Origin: Gp6-AA40 sp032156805
GTDB taxonomy: Bacteria; Acidobacteriota; Vicinamibacteria; Vicinamibacterales; UBA2999
Reading direction: 5' to 3'
DNA: 64,000 bases
NCBI GenBank assembly: GCA_032156805.1
Contig: JALDXQ010000002.1
Span: 36,003-100,002, forward strand
Shown here piece by piece: positions 43,286-52,765 of the stretch. Position numbers and translations under genes: made by a program. The notes below the pieces were generated by a model. That model did not search any database and had not been told where the DNA came from. It saw nothing but the letters and a program-made list of their open reading frames with translations. The stretch's first letter is position 1. Each line of letters begins with the position of its first letter.

Positions 43286-43915
43286 ATGACAGCGTTTGAT
43301 GACGTCCTCACGACTGAGCAGGAACTTCGGACCCTCATCGGCGTGCCGGGTCCACGATCGCTTCAGAAAGAGCGGCGCGCACTCGATGAGCACGACCGCG
43401 CATTCATCGCGTGCTCGCCATTCCTCCTGCTGGCCACGTCAGGCATCGGCGGACGCTGCGACGTGTCGCCAAAGGGAGATGCACCTGGCTTCGTCCAGAT
43501 CGTCGACGAGCGGCGGCTCGTCATTCCGGAACGTCCGGGCAACAAACGACTGGATGGCATGCTCAATCTGCTGGCCAACCCGCACGTCGGTCTGATCTTC
43601 ATGGTGCCCGGCCGCGAAGAAACCTTGCGCGTCAACGGGAAGGCGTGGATTACGCGCGACCCGCAATTGCTCGAACGCTGCACAGCGCAGGGCAAGGTAC
43701 CGCTCGTGGCCATCGGCGTCGAAGTCGAGCAGTGCTTCCTCCACTGTCCCAAGGCCTTCCTCCGCTCGCGTCTCTGGCATCACCAGTCCTGGCCGGCGGC
43801 CGACGTCCTGCCCACGATGGCGTGCGTGCTGTTCGACCAGATCCGCCCGAGCGACGCGACGCTCCAGGACTACGAGCGCGACATCGAGGAAGGCAACAGG
43901 ACGCGGCTGTACTGA
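43286..43915 (+). CDS. PPOX-class FMN-binding flavoprotein (MSMEG_1061-like)
   Basis: 209 residues from ATG 43286 with GAGG upstream. The pyridoxamine-phosphate-oxidase split barrel is marked by 'CSPFLLLATSGIGGRCDVSPKGDAPGFV' and 'IPERPGNKRLDGMLNLLANPHVGLIFMVPG', the pattern of the MSMEG_1061 subgroup. Expected to bind FMN or F420 and reduce a small molecule; substrate unknown. It converges with the acetamidase-like gene with 17 nt between stops. Confidence 0.9.
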   Translation: MTAFDDVLTTEQELRTLIGVPGPRSLQKERRALDEHDRAFIACSPFLLLATSGIGGRCDVSPKGDAPGFVQIVDERRLVIPERPGNKRLDGMLNLLANPHVGLIFMVPGREETLRVNGKAWITRDPQLLERCTAQGKVPLVAIGVEVEQCFLHCPKAFLRSRLWHHQSWPAADVLPTMACVLFDQIRPSDATLQDYERDIEEGNRTRLY

Positions 43916-43932
43916 TCCCGACACGGACTCTT

Positions 43933-45207
43933 TCACTGGGCGGCGACCTTCGTCAGTTGCGCCACCGCTGACTTGGGCAGCTTCGCCGCGATGCTGACCT
44001 GGGTACCGACCAGATCGACGACGTCGTACTTCAGTGAGAAGCCGAGGAGCATGGCGGCCTCGCTCGGTATCAGCTTGTAGTCGCGCTCCAGCCAGCGGAC
44101 CATTCCGCTCGTCGCCTGTTGCAGCGCCTGGTCGAGCGAGCCGCCAATGCCGATGCTGATCAGGAACTCGGCGTTCTCCGCCAGCGGATGGCCGAAGTTA
44201 CGATCCCGGATGACGTCGACGGTGAACTCGAAGTCCATCGACGTCTCCAGCGCGTCGCCGGTCAGCTCACCGTCGCCCTGAGCGGCGTGGCCGTCGCCGA
44301 GAAAGAGCAGCGCGCCGGGATGGTAGACCGGCAGGTAGACGGTCGTGCCCTCGCGAATCTGGTTGTAATCCATGTTGCCGCCGAAGCGCCCCGAGTCAGT
44401 GGTCCGCACTGACCAGTCGCCGGGAGGCGCGACAGCCACGCATCCGAGCATCGGCTGCAATGGAACAGTGAAGTTCTTCAGCGAGTCCGTTGGCTTCTCG
44501 AGCGAGGCCACGTTCGTCGCCGTATCAAGCTTCCAGCGGCTGTTGAAGCCGCCGTCCCACTTCAGGTTCCCCAGCGTGCCTGGCTCTAGCGCGTTGCGCA
44601 TGATGGTGTTTCCGCTCTGCGCCCAGTCACGGTTCGTGCGCACCCTGTTGAGGCGCACGACCAGCGTATCGTTCGGCATTGCCCCTTCAACGTAGAACGG
44701 ACCCGTTTGCGGATTGCCTCCGCCCGAGCGTCGATTGCCCAGCTGGTCGCGGCCGCCGGCATCGACGCTCCACGTGCGCACGGTGTCGCCGGGATGAATG
44801 CGAAGGGCGGGAACCACCTTGGATGCGAAGTACAGATGAAACTCAGACGGTACGAAATCCAGTGTCCGCGGCGACGATGGCCGCTGCGCAAAACGAACGG
44901 CCGTCCATTTGGCCGTGCGATCAGGGAACTTGACCTCACCTCTCAGTTCACCGCCCTCGAACGATCCGGTGACGACGGCATCACCACTTTTGAACTCGAT
45001 GACGGTGCCGCGAATCGTCCCCTCGAGAGAGCGGCCGGCCACCATGCCGGTCAGCTTCTCGCCCGCAACCGTCAGCGAGAGGCGCGAGTGGCTGGGCCCA
45101 AGCAGATCTTGCATCGTCAGCATCCAATCGCCGGCGATCGTCTGCTGTGCGAGTACTGATTGAGTGAACAGGCTGAGGAGCGTCAGAAGGCACAGACAGG
45201 ATTTCAT
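43933..45207 (-). CDS. Exported acetamidase/formamidase family protein
   Basis: 424 residues. Signal peptide about 1-20 (ending LAQQ). Residues about 22-115 form a separate beta-sandwich that is not part of the usual enzyme; from about 120 the FmdA/AmdA fold begins ('HPGDTVRTWSVDAGG', 'GPFYVEGAMPNDTLVV', 'GGNMDYNQI', 'LFLGDGHAAQGDGELTGDALE'), with the GDxHAxQGDGE string diagnostic. Cytoplasmic members hydrolyse formamide or acetamide; many exported acidobacterial and planctomycete members are uncharacterised. The extra N-terminal domain may aid substrate binding at the surface. Confidence 0.88.
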   Translation of the reverse strand: MKSCLCLLTLLSLFTQSVLAQQTIAGDWMLTMQDLLGPSHSRLSLTVAGEKLTGMVAGRSLEGTIRGTVIEFKSGDAVVTGSFEGGELRGEVKFPDRTAKWTAVRFAQRPSSPRTLDFVPSEFHLYFASKVVPALRIHPGDTVRTWSVDAGGRDQLGNRRSGGGNPQTGPFYVEGAMPNDTLVVRLNRVRTNRDWAQSGNTIMRNALEPGTLGNLKWDGGFNSRWKLDTATNVASLEKPTDSLKNFTVPLQPMLGCVAVAPPGDWSVRTTDSGRFGGNMDYNQIREGTTVYLPVYHPGALLFLGDGHAAQGDGELTGDALETSMDFEFTVDVIRDRNFGHPLAENAEFLISIGIGGSLDQALQQATSGMVRWLERDYKLIPSEAAMLLGFSLKYDVVDLVGTQVSIAAKLPKSAVAQLTKVAAQ

Positions 45208-45302
45208 AGCTCACTCCAGGGTTGCGACGGGTTGCCCAGTCGAGCAAAGTGCCCGCCGCGCCCGCCGCGCGCGGCAGCAGCCCGATGGTGGCAGATCATG
45301 AC

Positions 45303-45325
45303 CCGGACCTACCTCGCAGGTCCGG
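45303..45325. terminator. Hairpin across the stop of the CxxC-duplicate gene
   Basis: CCGGACCT (45303-45310) and AGGTCCGG (45318-45325) form a perfect 8-bp stem with a 7-nt loop, spanning the stop codon of the minus-strand gene. It is a likely transcript end though no T-run is present. Confidence 0.4.
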
Positions 45326-46358
45326 CGGCCGGGTTCACCGGCTGAATGGGCGTCCTCCCTGGCGGCGGCTGGACGGCGGAACCAGTGCCTGGCCCCCAGA
45401 CGTCGATGCCCTCCGAGCTGTTTCCTCGCGTATTCGCGGGAGCGATCGGGCCGACGAGCGAGAAGCCGCGTCCTGCCGGCCGCGCCGGCGGATTGACAGG
45501 ATCGATCGTGACACCGTTGCCGAGAATGGCTGCGATCATCTCGTTCTGCACCACCTGGGCCATGATGCTGCGATCGAAGGTCGGCGGATCGATCTCGCCC
45601 CAGTCCTGGTGCACGATGTCGAAATACAGGGTGTCGCCGACGATGATGATGTTCTCCATCGCCCCGATTGTGTAAGGGTTGTCACAGCGACCGCACACCA
45701 CACCACGGAGCCGGTCGCCGACCAGGAGAAAGGTAAAGATCTGCTTGTTCATGCCCATGCCGAACGAGGCGATCCACGTGCCGACGACGTCGGCCGGCCG
45801 TAACGCCTTGAACGGGCCGGGTTGCCAGTAGGGCGCGGGACCGGCGCCACGGCCTCCGCCACCGGCGCCGGCGCCTGCGGGACGTGGCGCGGGCATCGCG
45901 GGTGGAGTGCCGGGCGGGAGGTGATAGGCCGGTGCCCCGCCAGGGTCAGCGCCGCGCGGATCCTTGACGAGCGTCAGCGCGTTCCTGTTCGGTTTGCCAG
46001 CGATCCCTGTGACGCTCAACCGTCCATCGACGAGCATCGCTTGCTGGTCGTCAACAGACCTGATGCTGCCGTCCGGGTTGGCGAAGGTGACGGTGAAGGC
46101 GATGCCACTCTTCTCGTCCCACGTGCCGTCTATGAAGCCGATCGTGGTGGCATCGGAGCAATTCCCGCAGTACACGCCGGTGACCCGGGTGCCGCGGATC
46201 ACGAACTCGTAGATGTGCGGCTCAGTCCCGAGCGGCGTTCGCCACCCGCCGCGCCAGTAGTCGGCATTGAGCGCCGCGGCCGGCTGTGCGAGCAGCACCG
46301 TCGCGATCGATATCAGCAGCATTCCCGGCACAGCGGTCACCGCCAATCGGCTTCTCAT
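45309..46358 (-). CDS. Exported protein with two CxxC-bearing repeat domains
   Basis: 349 residues with a signal peptide (about 1-29). Two similar beta-rich domains are joined by a Pro/Gly/Ala linker (about 145-185): domain 1 contains 'GVYCGNCSDATTIGFI' and domain 2 'GVVCGRCDNPYTIGAM', each followed by a D/E-rich strand and a hydrophobic strand. The order of motifs is the same, so an internal duplication is clear. The C-terminal tail is Pro-rich. The CxxC pairs could bind metal or form redox disulfides outside the cytoplasm. No family recognised; it may be peculiar to this lineage. Confidence 0.7.
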   Translation of the reverse strand: MRSRLAVTAVPGMLLISIATVLLAQPAAALNADYWRGGWRTPLGTEPHIYEFVIRGTRVTGVYCGNCSDATTIGFIDGTWDEKSGIAFTVTFANPDGSIRSVDDQQAMLVDGRLSVTGIAGKPNRNALTLVKDPRGADPGGAPAYHLPPGTPPAMPAPRPAGAGAGGGGRGAGPAPYWQPGPFKALRPADVVGTWIASFGMGMNKQIFTFLLVGDRLRGVVCGRCDNPYTIGAMENIIIVGDTLYFDIVHQDWGEIDPPTFDRSIMAQVVQNEMIAAILGNGVTIDPVNPPARPAGRGFSLVGPIAPANTRGNSSEGIDVWGPGTGSAVQPPPGRTPIQPVNPAAGPAR

Positions 46359-46429
46359 CGTTGGTACTCCGTCGCTACGGACATTACAGAAGGCTCGACG
46401 CGAACGCCAGCGACACGTTTCACTATGTT

Positions 46430-46458
46430 AGGCTCCTGTAGGCAACACACAGGAGCCT
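46430..46458. promoter_or_regulatory. Perfect 10-bp hairpin in divergent intergenic region
   Basis: AGGCTCCTGT (46430-46439) pairs perfectly with ACAGGAGCCT (46449-46458), loop 9 nt, followed by TT. It lies between the start of the CxxC-duplicate gene (46358) and the permease start (46599), so it ends no neighbouring gene; it may be an attenuator, operator or remnant terminator. Confidence 0.45.
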
Positions 46459-46598
46459 TTCCGCCCAAGTGGTGTCCAAGTGTCCGTGGGTGATCCGGCC
46501 CGAGCTGGACAGCAACGCGATCACTCCGGCCGAAACGGACACAGCGAAGCCATGACTCAGGACACCCGCTCGGCGATTCTCACGGGCGCGCTCAGGGC

Positions 46599-49136
46599 AT
46601 GACCCGGGAGGACGCCAGGCGCGCGGCGATCCGCGCGCTTGGCAGCGTCGCACGGCTGCGCGACGAGCATCGCGAGGTGCGCGCCCTGCCGATGGTGGAC
46701 GAGTTCATCGGCGACACGCGATACGGTCTGCGCTCGCTCGTGAGGAATCCCGGCTTCGGCGTCATTGCCGTTGTCATCCTTGCCATCGGCATCGGGGCGA
46801 ACACGGCGATGTTCTCCGTGCTTCACAGCGTGCTGATGCAGCCGCTCGCCTACCCGGACTCCGATCGCATCGTCTTCGTTGGCCGGGTGAACGCCGGCCG
46901 CGGTGTGTGGCTGTCCCTGCCTCGGGTCGACGCAATCAGGGCATCGGCCACGTCGTTCACCGGCTTCGGCGCCTATCTCGCGAACCCGTCCGAGGACGTC
47001 ACGTTTGCCGGTCGAGGCGAACCCGCGGTCCTAAGGGGCGCGCGCGTCTCGGCGAACTTCCTCGAGATTCTCGACGTTCGACCCGTAGCCGGGCGAAGCT
47101 TCCTTCCGCAGGAGGATGCACCGGGCGGTCCACCGGTGGCGATGATCAGCACCGAACTGTGGCGGCGGCGGTTCGGGGCGACGCCATCGATCGACGGTCT
47201 CACCGCGACGCTCGATTCAGTGCCGCACACGATCATCGGCGTGCTCCCCGAGGGCTTCCGATTTCCTTTTCCCGATGTCGACGTCTGGCTGACGCAGCCG
47301 AACCAGACGTCGACGCTGCCGGCGCAGTTTCGCGCCGGCTGCGTTGCCCTCATGGGCTTCGCGCGGCTGAAGCCCGGCGTCAGCCTGGAACAGGCGCGCG
47401 CGGACCTCGATGTGGCCAGCGCGCAGTACGCGGTCGCACGCCCGCGCGCGATCGATAGCGGCGCAGTGCGCCTCGCGCCGCTCAAGGACGAGCTCACGAC
47501 TAACGTCAGCACGATGCTGTGGATGCTTTTTGCGGCGGTTGGCTTCGTGCTGCTCATCGCCTGCGCCAACGTGGCAACGCTGTTGATGGAACGTGCGACC
47601 TCGCGGGCACAGGAACTGGCTGTACGGTCGGCGCTCGGCGCGAGGCGGGGCCGATTGATCAGACAACTCGTGACCGAGAGCCTGGTTCTGTCGGTCGCTG
47701 GCGGCGCGCTTGGCCTGGTCCTCACATGGCTCGCGATCGGGTTCTTCACGCGGTCGTCGGCGTTCGTTTTGCCGCGCGCGGACGAGGTCACGATCAGCGG
47801 GACGACACTCCTCTGCACGATGGCGATGTCTGTCGCCACCGGACTCCTGTTCGGGATGCTGCCGGCGCTCCAGATTCTCACGCCCAGGCTCTTTCACCTG
47901 CTGCGCCAGAGTGGGTCGGCTTCTGCCGAATCTCACGGCCTGCTGCGGCGCTGGTTCAGTCCGCGAGGAACCCTCGTCGTCATTCAGGTTGCCCTGTCGC
48001 TCGTGCTGCTGGTGGGTGCCGCGCTGATGATGAAAAGCGTGGCACAGCTCTCCGGCGTCGATTCCGGGTTTCCAACTGAAGGTTTGCTGACAGCGCGAGT
48101 GCCACTGCCCGCGGCCCGCTACGACTCGGCAGAGAAGCGCGCGGCGTTGTTCGAGCGATTGTCGCAAGAGATCGAGGCCATTCCATCGGTCCAGGGCGTG
48201 GTCGTGACCCGCACGCTGCCGGCAACCAGCACGCTCGGCACGAACATTCAGATCATCGGCCAGGAGATTCCCGATCCGGGGCATGTGGGCCTCGTGCTGC
48301 AGACTGTCACGCCCGGATTCTTCGATGTGCTGGGCGTGCGCGTCACGCGCGGGCGGGAGTTCACGCCGCGAGACAACACTCCGACATCAAGGCGCGTGGC
48401 CATCGTGAACGAGAGCTTTGCACGCCGCTTCTGGCCGGAGTATCCCACTGGCGTGGAACCGATCGGCAGAAGTCTCATGGTGCCGATCATCGGAACCGAA
48501 CCCTTCGAGATCATTGGCGTGGTCGCAGACATCCGTCAGAGCGGTCCCAGTGGCGAGATGTCACCGCAGTTCTACCTTCCCAACGCACTGTATCCACCGC
48601 AGTCGGCTTATCTCGCCATCCGCGCGAGCGGAGATCCGGCGGAATCGATGCGCGCGGTTCGTGAGGCGGTGCTGAGAGTCGACCCGGATCAGTCGATCGC
48701 CGACGTGCGGACGATGGACCAGATCCTCGATCGCTCGGTCGGCCGGCAACATCTGGCCGCCCGGCTGCTCGGCGTTTTCGCCGGCACCGCGCTCCTGCTT
48801 GCACTCGTTGGCCTGTATGGCGCCCTTGCCTTTTCGGTGACCCAACGCACGCAGGAGATCGGCATCCGCCGCGCGCTCGGTGCGGGCCAGCCAGCCGTGC
48901 TCGGCATGGTCATGGGACAGGCGCTCCGGCTTACACTGATTGGCATCGCAGGCGGGCTCGTTGCGGCCTCCGCGCTGACGAAGATGCTCGAAAGCTTCCT
49001 GTTCGAGGTCAGTGCAACTGATCCCGCGATATTCGCCGCTACTGCCGTGCTGTTCGTGGCCGTCGCTTTTCCGGCGGCGCTCATCCCGGCGTGGCGCGCG
49101 GCGCGCATCGACCCGATGAAGGCCCTGCGAATATGA
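46599..49136 (+). CDS. ADOP/MacB-like FtsX-family permease, second copy
   Basis: 845 residues. It starts 'MTREDARRAAIRALG', which in complete ADOPs is an internal string (GMT.EEARR.A...G) that follows a further N-terminal helical segment with an ELR..H motif; that segment is not found upstream, so the N-terminus is probably shortened. The rest is complete: 'NPGFGVIAVVILAIGIGANTAMFSV', two MacB_PCD domains and two FtsX blocks, the last beginning with QEIGIRRALGAG. No ATPase gene is adjacent. The TPR lipoprotein gene overlaps its stop by 4 nt, so the two are coupled. Confidence 0.9.
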   Translation: MTREDARRAAIRALGSVARLRDEHREVRALPMVDEFIGDTRYGLRSLVRNPGFGVIAVVILAIGIGANTAMFSVLHSVLMQPLAYPDSDRIVFVGRVNAGRGVWLSLPRVDAIRASATSFTGFGAYLANPSEDVTFAGRGEPAVLRGARVSANFLEILDVRPVAGRSFLPQEDAPGGPPVAMISTELWRRRFGATPSIDGLTATLDSVPHTIIGVLPEGFRFPFPDVDVWLTQPNQTSTLPAQFRAGCVALMGFARLKPGVSLEQARADLDVASAQYAVARPRAIDSGAVRLAPLKDELTTNVSTMLWMLFAAVGFVLLIACANVATLLMERATSRAQELAVRSALGARRGRLIRQLVTESLVLSVAGGALGLVLTWLAIGFFTRSSAFVLPRADEVTISGTTLLCTMAMSVATGLLFGMLPALQILTPRLFHLLRQSGSASAESHGLLRRWFSPRGTLVVIQVALSLVLLVGAALMMKSVAQLSGVDSGFPTEGLLTARVPLPAARYDSAEKRAALFERLSQEIEAIPSVQGVVVTRTLPATSTLGTNIQIIGQEIPDPGHVGLVLQTVTPGFFDVLGVRVTRGREFTPRDNTPTSRRVAIVNESFARRFWPEYPTGVEPIGRSLMVPIIGTEPFEIIGVVADIRQSGPSGEMSPQFYLPNALYPPQSAYLAIRASGDPAESMRAVREAVLRVDPDQSIADVRTMDQILDRSVGRQHLAARLLGVFAGTALLLALVGLYGALAFSVTQRTQEIGIRRALGAGQPAVLGMVMGQALRLTLIGIAGGLVAASALTKMLESFLFEVSATDPAIFAATAVLFVAVAFPAALIPAWRAARIDPMKALRI

Positions 49137-50566
49137 CCATGCGCAGGCTGGCGCTGCTCGTGCTGCTGATGACCGCGACGGGATGCGCGGCGCGCGCTCC
49201 CGTGTCTCGAACCCAGTCTCCCCCGTCATTCGATGACGCCATCGACGCGCTCATTCGACGCGGGTGCTACATGTGTCTCGCGGAGGCCTACGACAAGGCA
49301 CAAAGCCAGGGGATTCGGCTCCAGGCATTCGAAGCGGCGACGCTTCTCATCCTGCGATCGAAAGAGCTGGGGCTGCCGGACGAACACTGGTTCGAACGGG
49401 CGCGGACGCTTGCGGGCACCGACGCGACGTTCACGCCGTACCTCGACATGGTCGATGCGATTCCGCCGGACCGTCTGAGCGAGAACCGCGATGCGCTGTT
49501 CGATGTTCGCCGGCGTAACCGTGCAAGGACATCGCTCGAGATGTGGCGCACGTACCTGCGCGAGGGTAACGGTTCCGACGCGTTTCGCTCGTACCTCGAC
49601 GTGTCGCTGATCTGCGCGTTTGGCACGCTGAAGGAGACCCCTGACAGCTATACGGGAACGCTCGATCCGGTCGCGACCACTCCCCTGTTCCAGTACGCGG
49701 TCGGCGCCTGCGATGCGGTTCACGGCGCGCGCCTGGCAGCCTTGCGGGCAGCCGAGCCGGAGTTCGTCGACGCAGACTACGCCCTCGGGCGCTATGCGCT
49801 CGAGGATCCGGTCAACCCGAACGCGGAGGAAAGCCTGAAGCGATGGGAGTCTGCGGCGAAGGCGTTTCCACGCTCGCCTGCAATCGCGACCCGCATCGGC
49901 AATCTGTTTCGGATGTGGGAGGACTGGCCCCCGGCGCTTGCGGCCTTCGATGCCGCGTTGGCTGTCGCCCCCACTCACCCTGAAGCCACCATTGGCCGAG
50001 CCGTCAGCCTGTCGCGTCTCGAACGTTCAGACGAAGCCATCGAGACCGCGACCCGATTAATCGACGGCGGGCAGTGGCTGCTCGGCGAGGCCTACTACTG
50101 GCGCGCGTGGAATTACCTTCGCCTCGGCAACTTTCAACAGGCACGGGCAGACGCCGATCGCGCTCGTACGCTGATGTCGAACTCGGGAGTGATGGTGCTG
50201 TCGGGTGTGATCGAGTGGCGGCTCGGACGGCTCGAGAACGCCGAGAAGGACTTCGAGGGCGCTCTGGCCATCGACTTCGGTGAGTGCGAAGCCGCCTTCG
50301 ACCTTGGCGTGGTTCGCGAGCAGCTCGGGAACCCGACCGACGCGCTTGCTGCCTTCAAACAAGCCGGCCAGTGCTACGACCTTTCGATCGCGGTGCGACG
50401 CGAAGCCATCGACAAGATCCACCAAGGTCCGGCCACGGACACGCTGAAAGCTCGCGACTCCGCGCGACACGAACGCGTCCTCGCCGATCTGACCGAGCAG
50501 CGGCGCGAGGTCACGCGCATCGTCGGCACGATGGAGAAGACGGGGCGCCCAGCAACCGTCCCTTGA
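49133..50566 (+). CDS. TPR-repeat lipoprotein coupled to the ADOP permease
   Basis: 477 residues from ATG 49133, overlapping the permease stop (ATGA). Signal peptide with probable lipobox ending TATGC (Cys18). The C-terminal half has tetratricopeptide repeats ('PAIATRIGNLFRMWEDWPPALAAFDAALAVAPTHPEA', 'AYYWRAWNYLRLGNFQQARADADRA', and others), while about 30-200 is helical without clear repeats. It is likely a membrane-anchored adaptor facing the periplasm and may scaffold the neighbouring permease. It meets the convergent TIR gene with no gap (50566/50567). Confidence 0.82.
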   Translation: MTMRRLALLVLLMTATGCAARAPVSRTQSPPSFDDAIDALIRRGCYMCLAEAYDKAQSQGIRLQAFEAATLLILRSKELGLPDEHWFERARTLAGTDATFTPYLDMVDAIPPDRLSENRDALFDVRRRNRARTSLEMWRTYLREGNGSDAFRSYLDVSLICAFGTLKETPDSYTGTLDPVATTPLFQYAVGACDAVHGARLAALRAAEPEFVDADYALGRYALEDPVNPNAEESLKRWESAAKAFPRSPAIATRIGNLFRMWEDWPPALAAFDAALAVAPTHPEATIGRAVSLSRLERSDEAIETATRLIDGGQWLLGEAYYWRAWNYLRLGNFQQARADADRARTLMSNSGVMVLSGVIEWRLGRLENAEKDFEGALAIDFGECEAAFDLGVVREQLGNPTDALAAFKQAGQCYDLSIAVRREAIDKIHQGPATDTLKARDSARHERVLADLTEQRREVTRIVGTMEKTGRPATVP

Positions 50567-52765
50567 TCATTCCGCAATCTGCCACTCCCTGCGAGCGCGA
50601 TCGTCGAGACGAGAACCCGCGTCTTTGATGATGCGGGCTCGCAGCAGGCCACGCGTGATGGTCGCAAGGCATTGGACCTCACTGACTATCATCGCCATCA
50701 CCATCGCGCCTTGAGCGCCCAGCACCGCGCTCGCCATGGCGCCCGTCGTCCAGATGAACCCTGCCGCGGTCCACGCAACCTGATAGCGCGCGACCTCATT
50801 TTTCCAACCTCGTTTTCTCTCCTCGGAGCCGCGCACCGCTGTCCACAGGCGGCCTATGGCTCGTCCACCGAGCACGAGGCTCATGACCGGCACGCCCACC
50901 TGGCTCGACAACCAGGCTCGCGATTCCAGGCCAGGCAACCGGAGCGCGCGTGCGTTGTTGTGGGTCGTCCGTATCCAGATCAGGAAGGCAAACCACGCCG
51001 GAAGCGACGCGACCGCCAGGTAGGCAGACAGCACAATCGGCGCGTCTATGGAGACGGCATCCGGATCGAGGATCACTCCGATGGGGAGGAGTCCGAGAAA
51101 CGCTGCAGCAGCCGCCTGCACGATCGCCAGCGCTCTCGCAATCGCGCGGAGTCTCTTGGCAGAGCGGTAACGAACGGCGCTCGCGTCGGAGACGTGCAAT
51201 GGCGAAAAGACGCCACCTGCCAACGGCGTCGTGGTGACGCCGGCCACGCCGGCATCGACCCGACTGGAGCTGAGGACCGTGCGCACGCGATCGGAGCGCA
51301 GGGCCGCCGGGCCCGCGGCACCGTCGATCCAGTGGAGCGAGCGTATGTAGTGACCGAGCGGACTCCCCATCGGTGGCGGGTCCACGACAAACGGGATGAC
51401 CGGCGCCGAACCATCCAGGGCGCTGCGCACGAGCGCAGTCATCGCCTCGGACGCATGGCTCGTACGCGACACCACCACCAGCACCGCTGCGAAGCCTGCG
51501 AAATCGGCCGCAGCGAGTGACGATGCCGTTGACGAGTCACTCAGTGTCCAGCATCGGCATTGATACTGCGAGAGTCCGCCGCCAAGGCTTGCAGCGATGG
51601 TTTCGTCACCCGCGGCATGGAGGACCAGCACGTCCGGACCCGTCGACGATGTTTCGGCTGCGGCCGGATCGCGAGCGTCGGCCGCAGACACTGTCGACGC
51701 CTGCGGGGAGAGACGGGAACGATGCCTTGCGCGAACAGCGTCGAGAACCTGAGACAGGACCGTATACGTCAACGGGGTCGACACGACCAGAGACAGATCG
51801 AGCGCCGCGTTCACACCAAGAATCGAAGCCGAATACTGCGGCATCGTGTTGAGCATGAAGTCACGGATCCCGACGAGGAGGTACGCGCACGAGAAAGTGA
51901 CGCCCCAGCCACGAGCCAGCGGCCAGTTCTCACCATCACTGGAGGCGTCTGCGCTGCTGGAGGCCCTCAGATCGCGTGCCATTCGCGGCATCCAGACCCC
52001 ATTCGCGAATGGCGCTATGGGTCGCCACACAATCTCCCTGGCGGTCAGCCGGACACTTCCGAAGGACGACAACAGGTTCAAGCGCGCGCGACGGAACACC
52101 AGAATCGTGCTGACGATCACCGTCCACACGGCCCACGAAGACACCAGCGCTGTCCACCCCAGGTGGTCCTGCGCGGTAACAGACGGCGCGCCTTGTTGCG
52201 CGCGCATCAACGCCCACAGAAATCCCGCGTCGCGGTAGAGCGCGTACGCGTTCAGGCCGGCTGAGATCACCAGCAGGATCGCGACACCAGTCTGCAGCGC
52301 ACGCCCGTCCCCATACCGTGCTTTCGAGTACCGCGTTGCGGAGAGAGCGGGGCGCTCGCGCGTTGCGACGGACTCCTTCAGGGCCCGCCTGGCCGCCTCC
52401 ACGAGGATGCGCAGCGTTGGTTGACGGTCGGCGGACCATGCGGGAATCGGCGGGATTGTGGCCGTGAAATAGGCGATGGATGGTGATGGGCTGACGTCTT
52501 GGATGGCGTAGGGAATAATCGGAATTCCCCGGGCGGCCGCACGTTCGAGTTCACGAACGATGTCAGGTGTGGCATTGGCCGCAGCGGACAACACGAGCAC
52601 CAGCCCACGAGCTGTTTCGAGCGCGGCCAGTTCCTCTCTCGAGGAGCCATCCCTCGCGTCGCCGGCACACGTGAACCCGGCGCCGGCCAGCGCGTCCGCC
52701 AGTTCGCGCGCTGCCAAGGCGTCTTCACTGGCGGCGGAGAGAAAGAGATCGACGGCGGAGCTCAT
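50567..52765 (-). CDS. Membrane protein with two TIR-like domains and DUF4328-like helices
   Basis: 732 residues. Residues about 5-125 are a TIR-like domain: 'VDLFLSAASEDALAARELADAL', 'LVLVLSAAANATPDIVRELERAA' with a Glu at the position of the NADase Glu, and 'IPIIPYAI'. Two to four membrane helices follow (about 150-345), with 'PIAPFANGVWMPRMARDL' resembling DUF4328. Residues about 380-490 form a second TIR-like domain ('PDVLVLHAAGDETIAAS', 'FAAVLVVVSRTSHASEAM', 'APVIPFVVD') in which the Glu position is not conserved, so it is probably inactive. Further helices close the protein. It overlaps the upstream TIR gene by 4 nt. Function may be NAD-linked immunity or a scaffold; neither is proven. 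Confidence 0.72.
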   Translation of the reverse strand: MSSAVDLFLSAASEDALAARELADALAGAGFTCAGDARDGSSREELAALETARGLVLVLSAAANATPDIVRELERAAARGIPIIPYAIQDVSPSPSIAYFTATIPPIPAWSADRQPTLRILVEAARRALKESVATRERPALSATRYSKARYGDGRALQTGVAILLVISAGLNAYALYRDAGFLWALMRAQQGAPSVTAQDHLGWTALVSSWAVWTVIVSTILVFRRARLNLLSSFGSVRLTAREIVWRPIAPFANGVWMPRMARDLRASSSADASSDGENWPLARGWGVTFSCAYLLVGIRDFMLNTMPQYSASILGVNAALDLSLVVSTPLTYTVLSQVLDAVRARHRSRLSPQASTVSAADARDPAAAETSSTGPDVLVLHAAGDETIAASLGGGLSQYQCRCWTLSDSSTASSLAAADFAGFAAVLVVVSRTSHASEAMTALVRSALDGSAPVIPFVVDPPPMGSPLGHYIRSLHWIDGAAGPAALRSDRVRTVLSSSRVDAGVAGVTTTPLAGGVFSPLHVSDASAVRYRSAKRLRAIARALAIVQAAAAAFLGLLPIGVILDPDAVSIDAPIVLSAYLAVASLPAWFAFLIWIRTTHNNARALRLPGLESRAWLSSQVGVPVMSLVLGGRAIGRLWTAVRGSEERKRGWKNEVARYQVAWTAAGFIWTTGAMASAVLGAQGAMVMAMIVSEVQCLATITRGLLRARIIKDAGSRLDDRARREWQIAE

